A program made the translations under genes and the position numbers. A model generated the notes under the pieces. It made no database searches and had not been told where the DNA came from. It saw only the letters and a list, made by a program, of their open reading frames with translations. Shown here one piece after another: positions 1 to 5,744 of a stretch of 9,266 bases of DNA (the first letter of the stretch is position 1; each line of letters begins with the position of its first letter). The DNA is taken from contig JAQTLJ010000036.1 of NCBI GenBank assembly GCA_028714935.1, positions 1 through 9,266 on the forward strand. The letters are read 5' to 3'. The DNA comes from Candidatus Margulisiibacteriota bacterium. Lineage in GTDB: Bacteria > Margulisbacteria > WOR-1 > O2-12-FULL-45-9.

Positions 1-565
1 CCTTGGCGCAGATTTTGGTTCGGTTTTGGCCTCGAACGGCTCCTCGACCGGAGAATCGGCCGTTTATTACAAAATGAACCTGGGGACTTTCCACGGGGTG
101 GAGCTCGGCATTGTTGGCGGGACGGAAAAGAATTCCAGCAAACTGCGCGAGGGTGTATTTGTCAACATGAAGCTTTCCCTTTCCACCGGCGAGGAACCTT
201 ATCCCTTACTGCTTGCGCTGGGGGTAGAAAATTTATTTTCCTATACCCAGACCGATGTTTATATGGTTGCCACCAAGTATTTCAAGCAGGGCCCAAAGTT
301 GACGTTCGGCTTTCTGGCTGACTTCCCAAACTACAAATTCCGGCCGCTCGGCATCCTGGGAGTTGACACGGCAGTCAGCGACAACCTTTTCCTGATCGCC
401 GACCTGATGGCGGGCGAAACCCTGTTCCAGGTCAACGGCGGCGTCCGCTTCTATTTCACGCCGATCTTTTCCATCAACTTAAACGGCCTTAACGTCCTGG
501 ACGGCGCACAGGCGAAAGATCCGCGGACCGCCCTGATCGGTTTTAGCTGGGCAAATCCTTTCTAA
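1..565 (+). CDS. Outer-membrane beta-barrel protein, 3' part (5' end outside window)
   Basis: The reading frame is open from base 2 to the TAA at 563-565, giving 187 visible residues. The TTG at 26 is in frame but is probably an internal Leu codon, since the frame continues upstream to the window edge. The protein alternates short hydrophobic and polar stretches typical of transmembrane beta strands (for example LTFGFLADF, GVRFYFTPIFSINLNGL) separated by Gly/Asp/Asn turns. It ends in ...GFSWANPF, and a C-terminal Phe after alternating aromatics is the usual BAM-recognition signature of outer-membrane barrels. No helical membrane segment is seen. I do not recognise the specific family; YjbH-like or generic porin-like barrels are possible. 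The hisC start codon follows its stop with no gap, so the two are probably co-transcribed, though a functional link is not obvious. The barrel class is inferred from composition and terminus only. Confidence 0.65.
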   Translation, partial: LGADFGSVLASNGSSTGESAVYYKMNLGTFHGVELGIVGGTEKNSSKLREGVFVNMKLSLSTGEEPYPLLLALGVENLFSYTQTDVYMVATKYFKQGPKLTFGFLADFPNYKFRPLGILGVDTAVSDNLFLIADLMAGETLFQVNGGVRFYFTPIFSINLNGLNVLDGAQAKDPRTALIGFSWANPF

Positions 566-1630
566 ATGGACGACGAGCTTATCCGGCCGGCGGTCAAGGG
601 GATCCCGGAATATATCCCGGGGAAAACGCCGAAAGAGCCGGGCGTAGTTAAGCTGGCCTCGAACGAAAATCCGTTCGGGCCTTCCCCCAAAGCCTTAGAA
701 GCGATCGCCAAAGAAGCAAAAAATCTCCAGATCTATCCCGACCAAAAATCGCTGCTCCTGCGCGAAGCCCTGGCGAAGAAATTAAATGTTTCAGGAGACT
801 GTATCATCTGCGGCAATGGTTCGGACGACATCATGCAGATCTTGGGCTCGACCTATTTGAATCCCGGCGATGAAGTGATCGTTTCCAAGAACACCTTCAG
901 CCTTTATGAGCTGGTAACCAGGATCTTTGACGGCAAGCTGGTTTTAGTCAACTTGAAAGACAACGAACTCGACCTGGCGGGCTTTGCCACTGCCATTACC
1001 CCCAAAACTAAAATGATCTTCCTGACCAACCCGAACAACCCGACAGGGACCGTCTTTTCGGCCGCCGAATTTGACGCCTTGATGAAAAAGGTCCCGGACA
1101 ATGCCCTGGTGGTGGTCGACGAGGCTTATATTGAATTCGCCGAGAGGAAAGACCTGCCTGACACTATAAAATACGTGAAGGAAGGGCGGAACGTGGTCGC
1201 CCTGCGGACTTTCTCCAAGTTCTACGGCCTGGCCGGCTTGCGCATCGGCTACGGCATCGCCAAAGCCGAACTCATTAAGCCGATGTTTCGGACAAAAATG
1301 CCCTTTAACGTCAACCGCCTGGCTCAGGCCGGGGCGATCGCCGCTTTGGATGATAAGGAGTTCACGGAAAAGACCTATAAGAATAACGTCGAGGGGAAGA
1401 AATATCTTTACGCGGAACTGGATAAACTGGGATTAGAATACAAAAAGACCGAGGCTAACTTTATTTTTATTAATTTGAAAAAATCGGCAGACGAATGTTT
1501 TATAACCATGATGAAACAAGGAGTAATTATCCGCCCGCTGACCTCGTTTGGTTTCTCTCAAGCGATCCGCGTTTCCGTTGGCACCAAAGAGCAGAATGAG
1601 AAGTTTATTTCTGCGCTTTTAAAGCTATAG
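566..1630 (+). CDS. hisC: Histidinol-phosphate aminotransferase
   Basis: This PLP-dependent class I/II (fold type I) aminotransferase interconverts histidinol phosphate and imidazole-acetol phosphate, using glutamate/2-oxoglutarate, in cytosolic histidine biosynthesis. The 354-aa length matches the family. The N-terminal IRPAVKGIPEYIPGK (residues 6-20) and SNENPFGPSP (32-41) are HisC hallmarks. GNGSDDIMQ (83-91) forms part of the cofactor pocket. TNPNNPTGT (154-162) carries the PLP-contacting Asn. DEAYIEF (185-191) supplies the Asp and Tyr that hold the pyridine ring. TFSKFYGLAGLRIGYG (215-230) contains the Schiff-base Lys218 and phosphate-binding Arg226. RVSVGT (335-340) gives the substrate carboxylate Arg335. 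The ATG directly follows the TAA of the upstream barrel gene and there is no clear Shine-Dalgarno, so translation probably depends on coupling. No other his gene is present. HisC enzymes sometimes also act on aromatic amino acids, which sequence alone cannot exclude. Confidence 0.95.
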   Translation: MDDELIRPAVKGIPEYIPGKTPKEPGVVKLASNENPFGPSPKALEAIAKEAKNLQIYPDQKSLLLREALAKKLNVSGDCIICGNGSDDIMQILGSTYLNPGDEVIVSKNTFSLYELVTRIFDGKLVLVNLKDNELDLAGFATAITPKTKMIFLTNPNNPTGTVFSAAEFDALMKKVPDNALVVVDEAYIEFAERKDLPDTIKYVKEGRNVVALRTFSKFYGLAGLRIGYGIAKAELIKPMFRTKMPFNVNRLAQAGAIAALDDKEFTEKTYKNNVEGKKYLYAELDKLGLEYKKTEANFIFINLKKSADECFITMMKQGVIIRPLTSFGFSQAIRVSVGTKEQNEKFISALLKL

Positions 1631-1647
1631 CCGGCAACCTGGCCTAT

Positions 1648-2106
1648 TTATCTGTTTCTAAGCTTTATTTCGTCAATCGCGGCTTCAGCGGTCTTTTTTA
1701 CCCAGCTGCTTTCACCCGGTTTTTGAATGACTTTTTGCAAAGCGTCGATCGCCTCCCGATCGCCTAATCGCTTAAGGTTCTCCGCTGCCGTTACCCGGAC
1801 AACTTCGTGGCGGTCCCTCAAGGCCTCAATAAAAATATCGGCCGCTCCTTCCGATAACACTCTGCCCAGCGCCTCTCTCGAATGCCAGGCTATCTCCCCG
1901 CCGGCTTCTCCACGGACCGCGCTTTCTCTGAGGTTTTTAAGCTGGGCGCGAACATAAGTCTCCTCATCTCGACGGATAAACCCTCTACCCGCCCCTCCTC
2001 CACCACCAGCCATAAAGGGCCTCCTGCCTATTGTCGCCCCACCCAAGAATAACCTTTCCGCCCGCCTTAACCCTCCGAGAGATCGTCTTGTTTCTATTGA
2101 TATCAT
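1648..2106 (-). CDS. Small HEAT-repeat protein with Gly-rich, basic N-terminal region
   Basis: This 152-aa protein has two parts. Residues 1-45 are basic (many Arg) and include a Gly-rich stretch, MAGGGGGAGRG, at 32-42, likely disordered. From about 75 to 150 it shows the HEAT/PBS-lyase-like pattern: DRHEVVRVTAAENLKRLGD at 98-116, followed by AIDALQKVIQ and a second helical pair ending in WVKKTAEAAIDEIKL at 135-149. HEAT arrays form superhelical protein-binding scaffolds, so a binding or adaptor role is the most that can be said. No signal peptide or membrane helix is evident. The start is supported by AAGGAG nine bases before the ATG; Met32 is an alternative start that would remove the basic leader. 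It converges on hisC with 17 bp between stop codons and is transcribed divergently from the gene at 2216. The Arg-rich leader could suggest nucleic-acid binding, which is speculation. Confidence 0.75.
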   Translation of the reverse strand: MISIETRRSLGGLRRAERLFLGGATIGRRPFMAGGGGGAGRGFIRRDEETYVRAQLKNLRESAVRGEAGGEIAWHSREALGRVLSEGAADIFIEALRDRHEVVRVTAAENLKRLGDREAIDALQKVIQKPGESSWVKKTAEAAIDEIKLRNR

Positions 2107-2115
2107 AAAGAATCA

Positions 2116-2121
2116 CTCCTT
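2116..2121 (-). promoter_or_regulatory. Ribosome-binding site for the HEAT-repeat gene
   Basis: Read on the minus strand, AAGGAG lies nine bases before the ATG at 2106. This near-consensus Shine-Dalgarno fixes the start of the HEAT-repeat protein and argues that its Arg-rich leader is really translated. It also contrasts with the two plus-strand genes at 2216 and 2716, which have none. Confidence 0.7.
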
Positions 2122-2163
2122 ATTCCTGCAATCTTCTGCCCCTTAATCGCTGCTTCCCGCAGA

Positions 2164-2186
2164 AAATTTCAGCTTTTTTGAAATTT
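2164..2186. repeat. Perfect inverted repeat, 8-bp arms and 7-base loop
   Basis: AAATTTCA (2164-2171) and TGAAATTT (2179-2186) are exact reverse complements separated by GCTTTTT. The second arm plus AGCT also repeats the first arm plus CAGCT in direct orientation with one base missing. The placement, between two divergent genes and overlapping a candidate -35 box, suits a dimeric repressor operator better than a terminator. Repeat geometry is seen directly; operator function is inference. Confidence 0.5.
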
Positions 2187-2215
2187 AGCTGTGTTCATCA
2201 CGATATTAACTTATC

Positions 2216-2698
2216 ATGGGCGGTCCTATTGGATTATATAATACCGGGAAGATCAAGCTTCGGCTGTCGCCTGATAGGCCTCAGCGCATATATCGGGTCT
2301 CACTCTCGCTTAAGCCCAGAGTTGCTGTGCAGGAAAAGATAACCCTGCCGATCCTCAGTTTAAGCATTAGATACGCCGACGCGGTCATTTTACAATCCCA
2401 TCAGACGATCGCGGCGATGAGCAGCTTGCTTGCCCGCCGCTCTTTTGACACGCTTGATGAAATAAGGGCGGCAGCTGAAGCGACCGGCCAACTGCAGGGG
2501 CATTCCTTGGGACGCCTTCTCGCTTTTTGTCCTTCTGGTTTCTTTGTGGAGTCGATCGGCGAAGCCAAGGCTGGCGTAGTTGCCGCTAATGTGGTCCAGG
2601 CCGGCGAATTTAAAAGCGCTGAATTCAGCTTCCGGCGTGTTTCCTGGTTAGGCCGCGCTTTCCTCCGGCTGCGTACGCTCTTTGCCTCTGCCGCTTAA
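2216..2698 (+). CDS. Hypothetical protein, 160 aa, upstream of gcvT
   Basis: I do not recognise this protein. The frame is clean for 160 codons, uses the same synonymous codons as its neighbours, and fills the space between two genes, which supports it being real. It is basic (many Arg and Lys), with a beta-like N-terminal third (KIKLRLSPD, YRVSLSLKPRVAVQ, ITLPILSLSIRYADAVIL, residues 12-59), a helical middle (63-102, including FDTLDEIRAAAEATG at 77-91), and a mixed C-terminal part ending in Arg-rich WLGRAFLRLRTLFASAA. No transmembrane segment, signal peptide or catalytic motif is obvious. The ATG at 2216 has no Shine-Dalgarno, so translation may be leaderless, or the true start may be another codon. 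Its stop lies 17 bp before gcvT, but a separate promoter for gcvT overlaps its 3' end, so any link to glycine metabolism is uncertain. Confidence 0.55.
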   Translation: MGGPIGLYNTGKIKLRLSPDRPQRIYRVSLSLKPRVAVQEKITLPILSLSIRYADAVILQSHQTIAAMSSLLARRSFDTLDEIRAAAEATGQLQGHSLGRLLAFCPSGFFVESIGEAKAGVVAANVVQAGEFKSAEFSFRRVSWLGRAFLRLRTLFASAA

Positions 2699-2709
2699 TA
2701 GTATATAAT
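2682..2709 (+). promoter_or_regulatory. Sigma-70-type promoter giving a leaderless gcvT transcript
   Basis: A perfect -10 hexamer TATAAT lies at 2704-2709, with a 4-of-6 -35 box TTGCCT at 2682-2687 and a 16-base spacer. Six bases (TAGTTC) separate the -10 from the ATG at 2716, so the usual start of transcription would fall on the A of that ATG. No Shine-Dalgarno is present before gcvT, which fits a leaderless mRNA. The -35 box lies inside the last codons of the preceding gene. This promoter would drive gcvT, the membrane-protein gene, gcvH and gcvPA together. Confidence 0.6.
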
Positions 2710-2715
2710 TAGTTC

Positions 2716-3768
2716 ATGCTTAAAAGGACCCCTCTTTATCAAGCCCACCTTAACCTCGGCGCCAAAATGGTCCCGTTTGCCGGCTGGGAAATGCCGGTTT
2801 CCTATCCTGCCGGGATCATCGCCGAGCATAATGCGGTCAGGAATTCCGTCGGGATCTTTGACATCGGCCACATGGGGCTGATCAAAATCGAGGGGGAGGA
2901 GGCGCTCGCCTTGATCCAAAAGGCCGCAACGAACGACGCTTCTGTCCTGTCTGTTAACCAGTGCCAGTATTCGATCCTCTGCAATGAAAAGGGCGGGACC
3001 ATTGACGACATCCTTGTCTATCGCCTGCCAATGTCATATTTGATCGTCTGCAATGCCAGCAACACTGAAAAAGTCTTGGCCTGGTTCAAAAAACAGGCTG
3101 GCGCTTTTAGCCCGGCAACAGCTTCTCTTTATGATAATTACTGTATGCTTTCTGTCCAAGGGCCAAAAGCGTTAAACCTTGTCAGCTCCGTTTTAAGCGC
3201 CCCTCTGTCCGACTTAAAACATAATCATACGCTATGGTGGCGCGATATTATCCTTTCACGGACAGGCTATACTGGCGAAGACGGGATAGAAATGATCGTC
3301 GCCAAAAAAGAGGCCGCCGGGATCTGGGACGCCGTCATCAAGCAAGGGGTTCAGCCGTGCGGTCTTGGCGCCAGGGATACTTTAAGGCTGGAAGCCGGGC
3401 TGCCTCTCTATGGCCATGAATATGATGAGGCGACAACCCCGCTGGAAGCCGGGTACGCCTGGGCGGTTAAGTTCGATAAGGGAGATTTTATCGGCCGTGA
3501 AGCCTTGTTTAAGGAAAAGGCGGAAGGCTTGCGCAAAAAACTGGTCGGGTTAATCCCAGAAGGGAGGGCGATCCCAAGAGAGACAAATAAGGTTGTGGAT
3601 CGCAAAGGGTTGAGCGCAGGGGTCATTACCAGCGGGACGTTCTCGCCGACGCTAAAAAGGCCGATCGCCCTCGCCTACCTGGAAGGCACAGGCGAAGGGG
3701 TTAACATCGAGATCCGCGGCAACCTTGTGCCGGCTAAAATAGTTGCGAAAACTTTCTATAAACGATAA
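2716..3768 (+). CDS. gcvT: Aminomethyltransferase (glycine cleavage T protein)
   Basis: The T protein transfers the methylene group from the aminomethyl-lipoyl arm of the H protein to tetrahydrofolate, releasing ammonia and 5,10-methylene-THF, in the cytosol. The 350-aa length is typical. The N-terminal LKRTPLYQAHLNLGAKMVPF and GWEMPVSY (residues 2-30), SVGIFDIGHMG (44-54), the catalytic-Asp motif GGTIDDILVY (93-102), SRTGYTGEDGIE (181-192), GLGARDTLRLEAGLPLYGHE (216-235) and the C-terminal barrel motif SGTFSPTLKRPIALAYL (306-322) are all diagnostic. Related folate proteins such as YgfZ or sarcosine oxidase subunits lack this full set. The start at 2716 is required because the next Met is residue 18, inside the conserved region. 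It is the first gene of the gcv group and lacks a Shine-Dalgarno. Confidence 0.96.
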   Translation: MLKRTPLYQAHLNLGAKMVPFAGWEMPVSYPAGIIAEHNAVRNSVGIFDIGHMGLIKIEGEEALALIQKAATNDASVLSVNQCQYSILCNEKGGTIDDILVYRLPMSYLIVCNASNTEKVLAWFKKQAGAFSPATASLYDNYCMLSVQGPKALNLVSSVLSAPLSDLKHNHTLWWRDIILSRTGYTGEDGIEMIVAKKEAAGIWDAVIKQGVQPCGLGARDTLRLEAGLPLYGHEYDEATTPLEAGYAWAVKFDKGDFIGREALFKEKAEGLRKKLVGLIPEGRAIPRETNKVVDRKGLSAGVITSGTFSPTLKRPIALAYLEGTGEGVNIEIRGNLVPAKIVAKTFYKR

Positions 3769-3777
3769 AATAATCCT

Positions 3778-3784
3778 GGAGGTG
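3778..3784 (+). promoter_or_regulatory. Ribosome-binding site for the small membrane protein
   Basis: GGAGGTG ends four bases before the ATG at 3789. It is the strongest Shine-Dalgarno in the gcv group and supports the adjacent short ORF as a translated gene rather than chance. Confidence 0.75.
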
Positions 3785-3788
3785 CAAA

Positions 3789-4112
3789 ATGCCTTTAAGC
3801 AATCTTGACCTGAAAAAAGTTTATTATTACGTACTTTGTGTCATGGCGTTCTTTGTCCTGATGTGGGGCGTTGTCGACCTGGCCAGCTCTTCGCTGGGGC
3901 TCTATACGGTTCGGGGAAATGACCAGGCGGTGTCTCTACCGGCGGACGCGGAGGGGATCGCCCCCCCCAGCGACAAGGGGGAACAGCTGTTCGATGTTTA
4001 TTATCAAAAGAAGATGCTTTATGACCGGTTCTGGGATAGCCTGGCGAGGGTTATCATTGCCGGAGCGATCTTTGCTTACTGCCGGATCACCGTCAACAAA
4101 CTGGAGGCTTAG
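3789..4112 (+). CDS. Small two-helix membrane protein inside the glycine cleavage operon
   Basis: I do not recognise this 107-aa protein. Two hydrophobic segments are visible: residues about 11-37, rich in Tyr/Val/Phe/Leu (YYYVLCVMAFFVLMWGVVDL), and about 85-100 (LARVIIAGAIFAYCRI). Between them is a polar loop (38-84) with PADAEGIAPPSDKGEQ and an amphipathic YYQKKMLYDRFWDSL stretch. A hairpin inner-membrane topology is likely; Lys8-Lys10 before helix 1 and Arg99/Lys104 after helix 2 favour both ends in the cytoplasm. A GGAGGTG site precedes its ATG, and gcvH begins two bases after its stop, so it is co-transcribed and probably co-translated with the gcv genes. Known glycine cleavage subunits are soluble, so an anchor, regulator or unrelated passenger are all possible. 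A run of eight C at 3961-3968 encodes Ala58-Pro60; slippage there would remove helix 2. Confidence 0.75.
   Translation: MPLSNLDLKKVYYYVLCVMAFFVLMWGVVDLASSSLGLYTVRGNDQAVSLPADAEGIAPPSDKGEQLFDVYYQKKMLYDRFWDSLARVIIAGAIFAYCRITVNKLEA
4103..4107 (+). promoter_or_regulatory. Ribosome-binding site for gcvH
   Basis: GGAGG sits within the last codons of the membrane-protein gene, seven bases before the gcvH ATG at 4115. Placing the site inside the upstream gene suggests translational coupling between the two. Confidence 0.7.
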
Positions 4113-4114
4113 TA

Positions 4115-4504
4115 ATGTCAGAGCCTTTTCCTGTGGATTTAAAATACAGCAAAGAGCATGAATGGGTAAAGGTTGACGGGAAAACTGCCCTGGTCGGGAT
4201 TACGCATCATGCCCAGGACCAGCTTGGCGATGTTGTCTATGTTGAGCTCCCGCCCGTCGGCAAAGAGATAAAGGCAATGGAGGAGTTTGGCGTTGTCGAA
4301 TCGGTCAAATCGGTCTCTTCCCTCTTCTGCCCGGTCTCCGGTAAAGTGGTCGAAGCCAATTCCGCCTTGAATAACAGCCCGCAGCTGGTCAATGACGACC
4401 CGTACGGCAAAGGCTGGATCATTAAGGTTGAGATGGGCAATCCGGCCGACACGAACGCGCTTCTTTCGGCCGCTGATTATAAAAAGCTGGTCGAAGCAAA
4501 GTAA
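4115..4504 (+). CDS. gcvH: Glycine cleavage system H protein (lipoyl carrier)
   Basis: The H protein is the mobile lipoyl carrier that shuttles the aminomethyl group between the P, T and L proteins. The 129-aa length is typical. YSKEHEWVKVDG (residues 11-22), VGITHHAQDQLGDVVYVELP (27-46), the lipoylation motif VVESVKSVSSLFCPVSG (60-76) with acceptor Lys65, NSPQLVNDDPYGKGW (87-101) and the C-terminal ADYKKLV (120-126) are all present. The His-Glu-Trp-Val motif and Asn-Asp-Asp-Pro-Tyr loop separate GcvH from other lipoyl domains. Its stop is followed after one base by the gcvPA start, so these two are tightly coupled. Lipoylation would need a ligase or LipA/LipB, not present here. Confidence 0.97.
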   Translation: MSEPFPVDLKYSKEHEWVKVDGKTALVGITHHAQDQLGDVVYVELPPVGKEIKAMEEFGVVESVKSVSSLFCPVSGKVVEANSALNNSPQLVNDDPYGKGWIIKVEMGNPADTNALLSAADYKKLVEAK

Positions 4505-4505
4505 A

Positions 4506-5744
4506 ATGCGCTACGTCCCCCACACAGAAAAGGACCAACAGGCCCTCTTGGCGGTTATTGGATCGGCTTCCCTGGAAAAGCTTTTCGCCGGCATCCCGGA
4601 ACAGGCCCGGATAAAAAAGGAGCTTGCCCTCCCTGCCCCTTTATCCGAACCTGCGCTCCTGGATGAACTGGATAAAACCAGCCGCAGCAACCGAAGGTCG
4701 TCATTTTTAGGCGGGGGTATATATGATCACTTTATCCCCAGCATCGTTAAACATCTTATCGGCCGCTCGGAATTTTATACTGCCTACACGCCCTATCAGG
4801 CCGAGGCAAGCCAGGGGATCTTGCAGGCGATCTATGAATACCAGACGATGATCTGCTCCTTGACCGGCATGGATGTCGCCAATGCTTCCATGTATGACGG
4901 CGCAACCGCCCTGGTTGAGGCCGCCTTTCTCGCCTGCCGGGTAACCGGCCGAAAAGAGATCGTTGTCTCTTCCGCCGTCCACCCGCATTACCGCGCCGTC
5001 CTGAAAACTTACTGTCAGGCGGCTGATCTGACGCTAAAAGAATCCCCCCATGATCCCAAAACCGGTCTGACGACTCGCGACGCTTGTTTCATTTTGCAGC
5101 AACCCAATTTTTTCGGCTGTATCGAGAACGTTGCCGGCTTGGCAGAAAAGATCCACGCCAATGGCTCGCTTTTTATCGTCAGCGCCGACCCGATCTCGCT
5201 CGGCCTGCTGAAAGCGCCTGGAGACTACGGCGCCGATGTTGTCGTCGGCGAAGGCCAAGCGCTCGGCAATCCGCAAAGTTTTGGCGGCCCCGCCCTGGGG
5301 ATCTTCGCCGCCAAAAAAGCACTGGTCCGCCAGATGCCGGGCAGGATCGTCGGCGCGACCGTTGACTCGGAAGGAAAAAGAGGCTTTGTTTTGACTTTGT
5401 CCACGAGAGAGCAACATATCCGTCGCGAGCGGGCGACGTCTAATATCTGCAGCAATGAAGCGCTGGCCGCTTTAGCGGCAACCATCTATTTGTCGGCCAT
5501 GGGCCGACAGGGGCTGAGGAAAGTCGCGGAACTTTGCCTGCAAAAGTCCAATTATCTGAAAAAAAAGCTGGGCGGCAAAACCTTTTTCTCGGCACCAACG
5601 TTCAAGGAGTTCGTGGTGAAGACCGATAAAAAAGTTGGGCTGGACCTGTCTGTCTATTCTCCCGGGTTAAAAGGCCTCCGCTTGCTCTGTGTGACGGAGC
5701 TGGCCAATAAAGAGGCGCTTGATCGTTTGGCCGCTACTCTTTAG
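4506..5744 (+). CDS. gcvPA: Glycine dehydrogenase (decarboxylating) subunit 1
   Basis: This is the N-terminal half of the split P protein, which with GcvPB decarboxylates glycine and passes the aminomethyl group to lipoyl-GcvH. From the ATG at 4506 it has 412 aa. MRYVPHTEKDQQALL starts as GcvPA normally does; the frame is open upstream through gcvH, but that extension is not GcvPA-like. Diagnostic motifs are SFLGGGIYDHFIPSIV (66-81), YTAYTPYQAEASQGILQAIY (91-110), MDVANASMYDGATALVEA (122-139), GGPALGIFAAK (260-270), MPGRIVGATVD (277-287), REQHIRRERATSNICSN (301-317) and LLCVTE (393-398). The PLP lysine of the P protein belongs to GcvPB, absent here. It appears about 15-20 residues shorter than usual just before GLDLSVYSPGL (378-388), and its C-terminus ends soon after LLCVTE. 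Its last 11 bp overlap the gyrA 3' end. Confidence 0.94.
   Translation: MRYVPHTEKDQQALLAVIGSASLEKLFAGIPEQARIKKELALPAPLSEPALLDELDKTSRSNRRSSFLGGGIYDHFIPSIVKHLIGRSEFYTAYTPYQAEASQGILQAIYEYQTMICSLTGMDVANASMYDGATALVEAAFLACRVTGRKEIVVSSAVHPHYRAVLKTYCQAADLTLKESPHDPKTGLTTRDACFILQQPNFFGCIENVAGLAEKIHANGSLFIVSADPISLGLLKAPGDYGADVVVGEGQALGNPQSFGGPALGIFAAKKALVRQMPGRIVGATVDSEGKRGFVLTLSTREQHIRRERATSNICSNEALAALAATIYLSAMGRQGLRKVAELCLQKSNYLKKKLGGKTFFSAPTFKEFVVKTDKKVGLDLSVYSPGLKGLRLLCVTELANKEALDRLAATL

Larger units (their letters stand above)
2107..2215. other. Divergent intergenic region
   Basis: These 109 bases separate the minus-strand HEAT gene from the plus-strand gene at 2216 and must carry the 5' control signals of both. 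The centre is AT-rich compared with the flanking genes and contains the inverted repeat at 2164-2186. A weak promoter-like pair for the plus gene is TTGAAA (2178-2183) with GATATT (2202-2207), an 18-base spacer; this would place the RNA start at or within a few bases of the ATG at 2216. The region is too short, and shows no fold, for a tandem glycine riboswitch. Confidence 0.5.

Noticed and set aside
1631..1647. Possible bidirectional terminator between hisC and the HEAT gene
   Set aside because: Only 17 bp are available and the best pairing (ATAGCC with GGCCTAT) needs a bulge and has no clear T run.
2107..2215. Glycine riboswitch upstream of the gcv genes
   Set aside because: The space is too short for a tandem glycine riboswitch, no conserved core was recognised, and a separate promoter next to gcvT would bypass it.
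4392..4505. N-terminal extension of GcvPA overlapping gcvH
   Set aside because: The extra 38 residues are the shifted frame of gcvH and do not resemble GcvPA; the ATG at 4506 gives the normal start.
5701..5732. Inverted repeat GGCCAA / TTGGCC with a 19-base loop at the end of gcvPA, followed by a T-rich stretch, as a possible terminator
   Set aside because: The stem is only 6 bp, the loop is long, and the T-rich stretch is interrupted and begins about nine bases later. It lies entirely in coding sequence, so chance is as likely.
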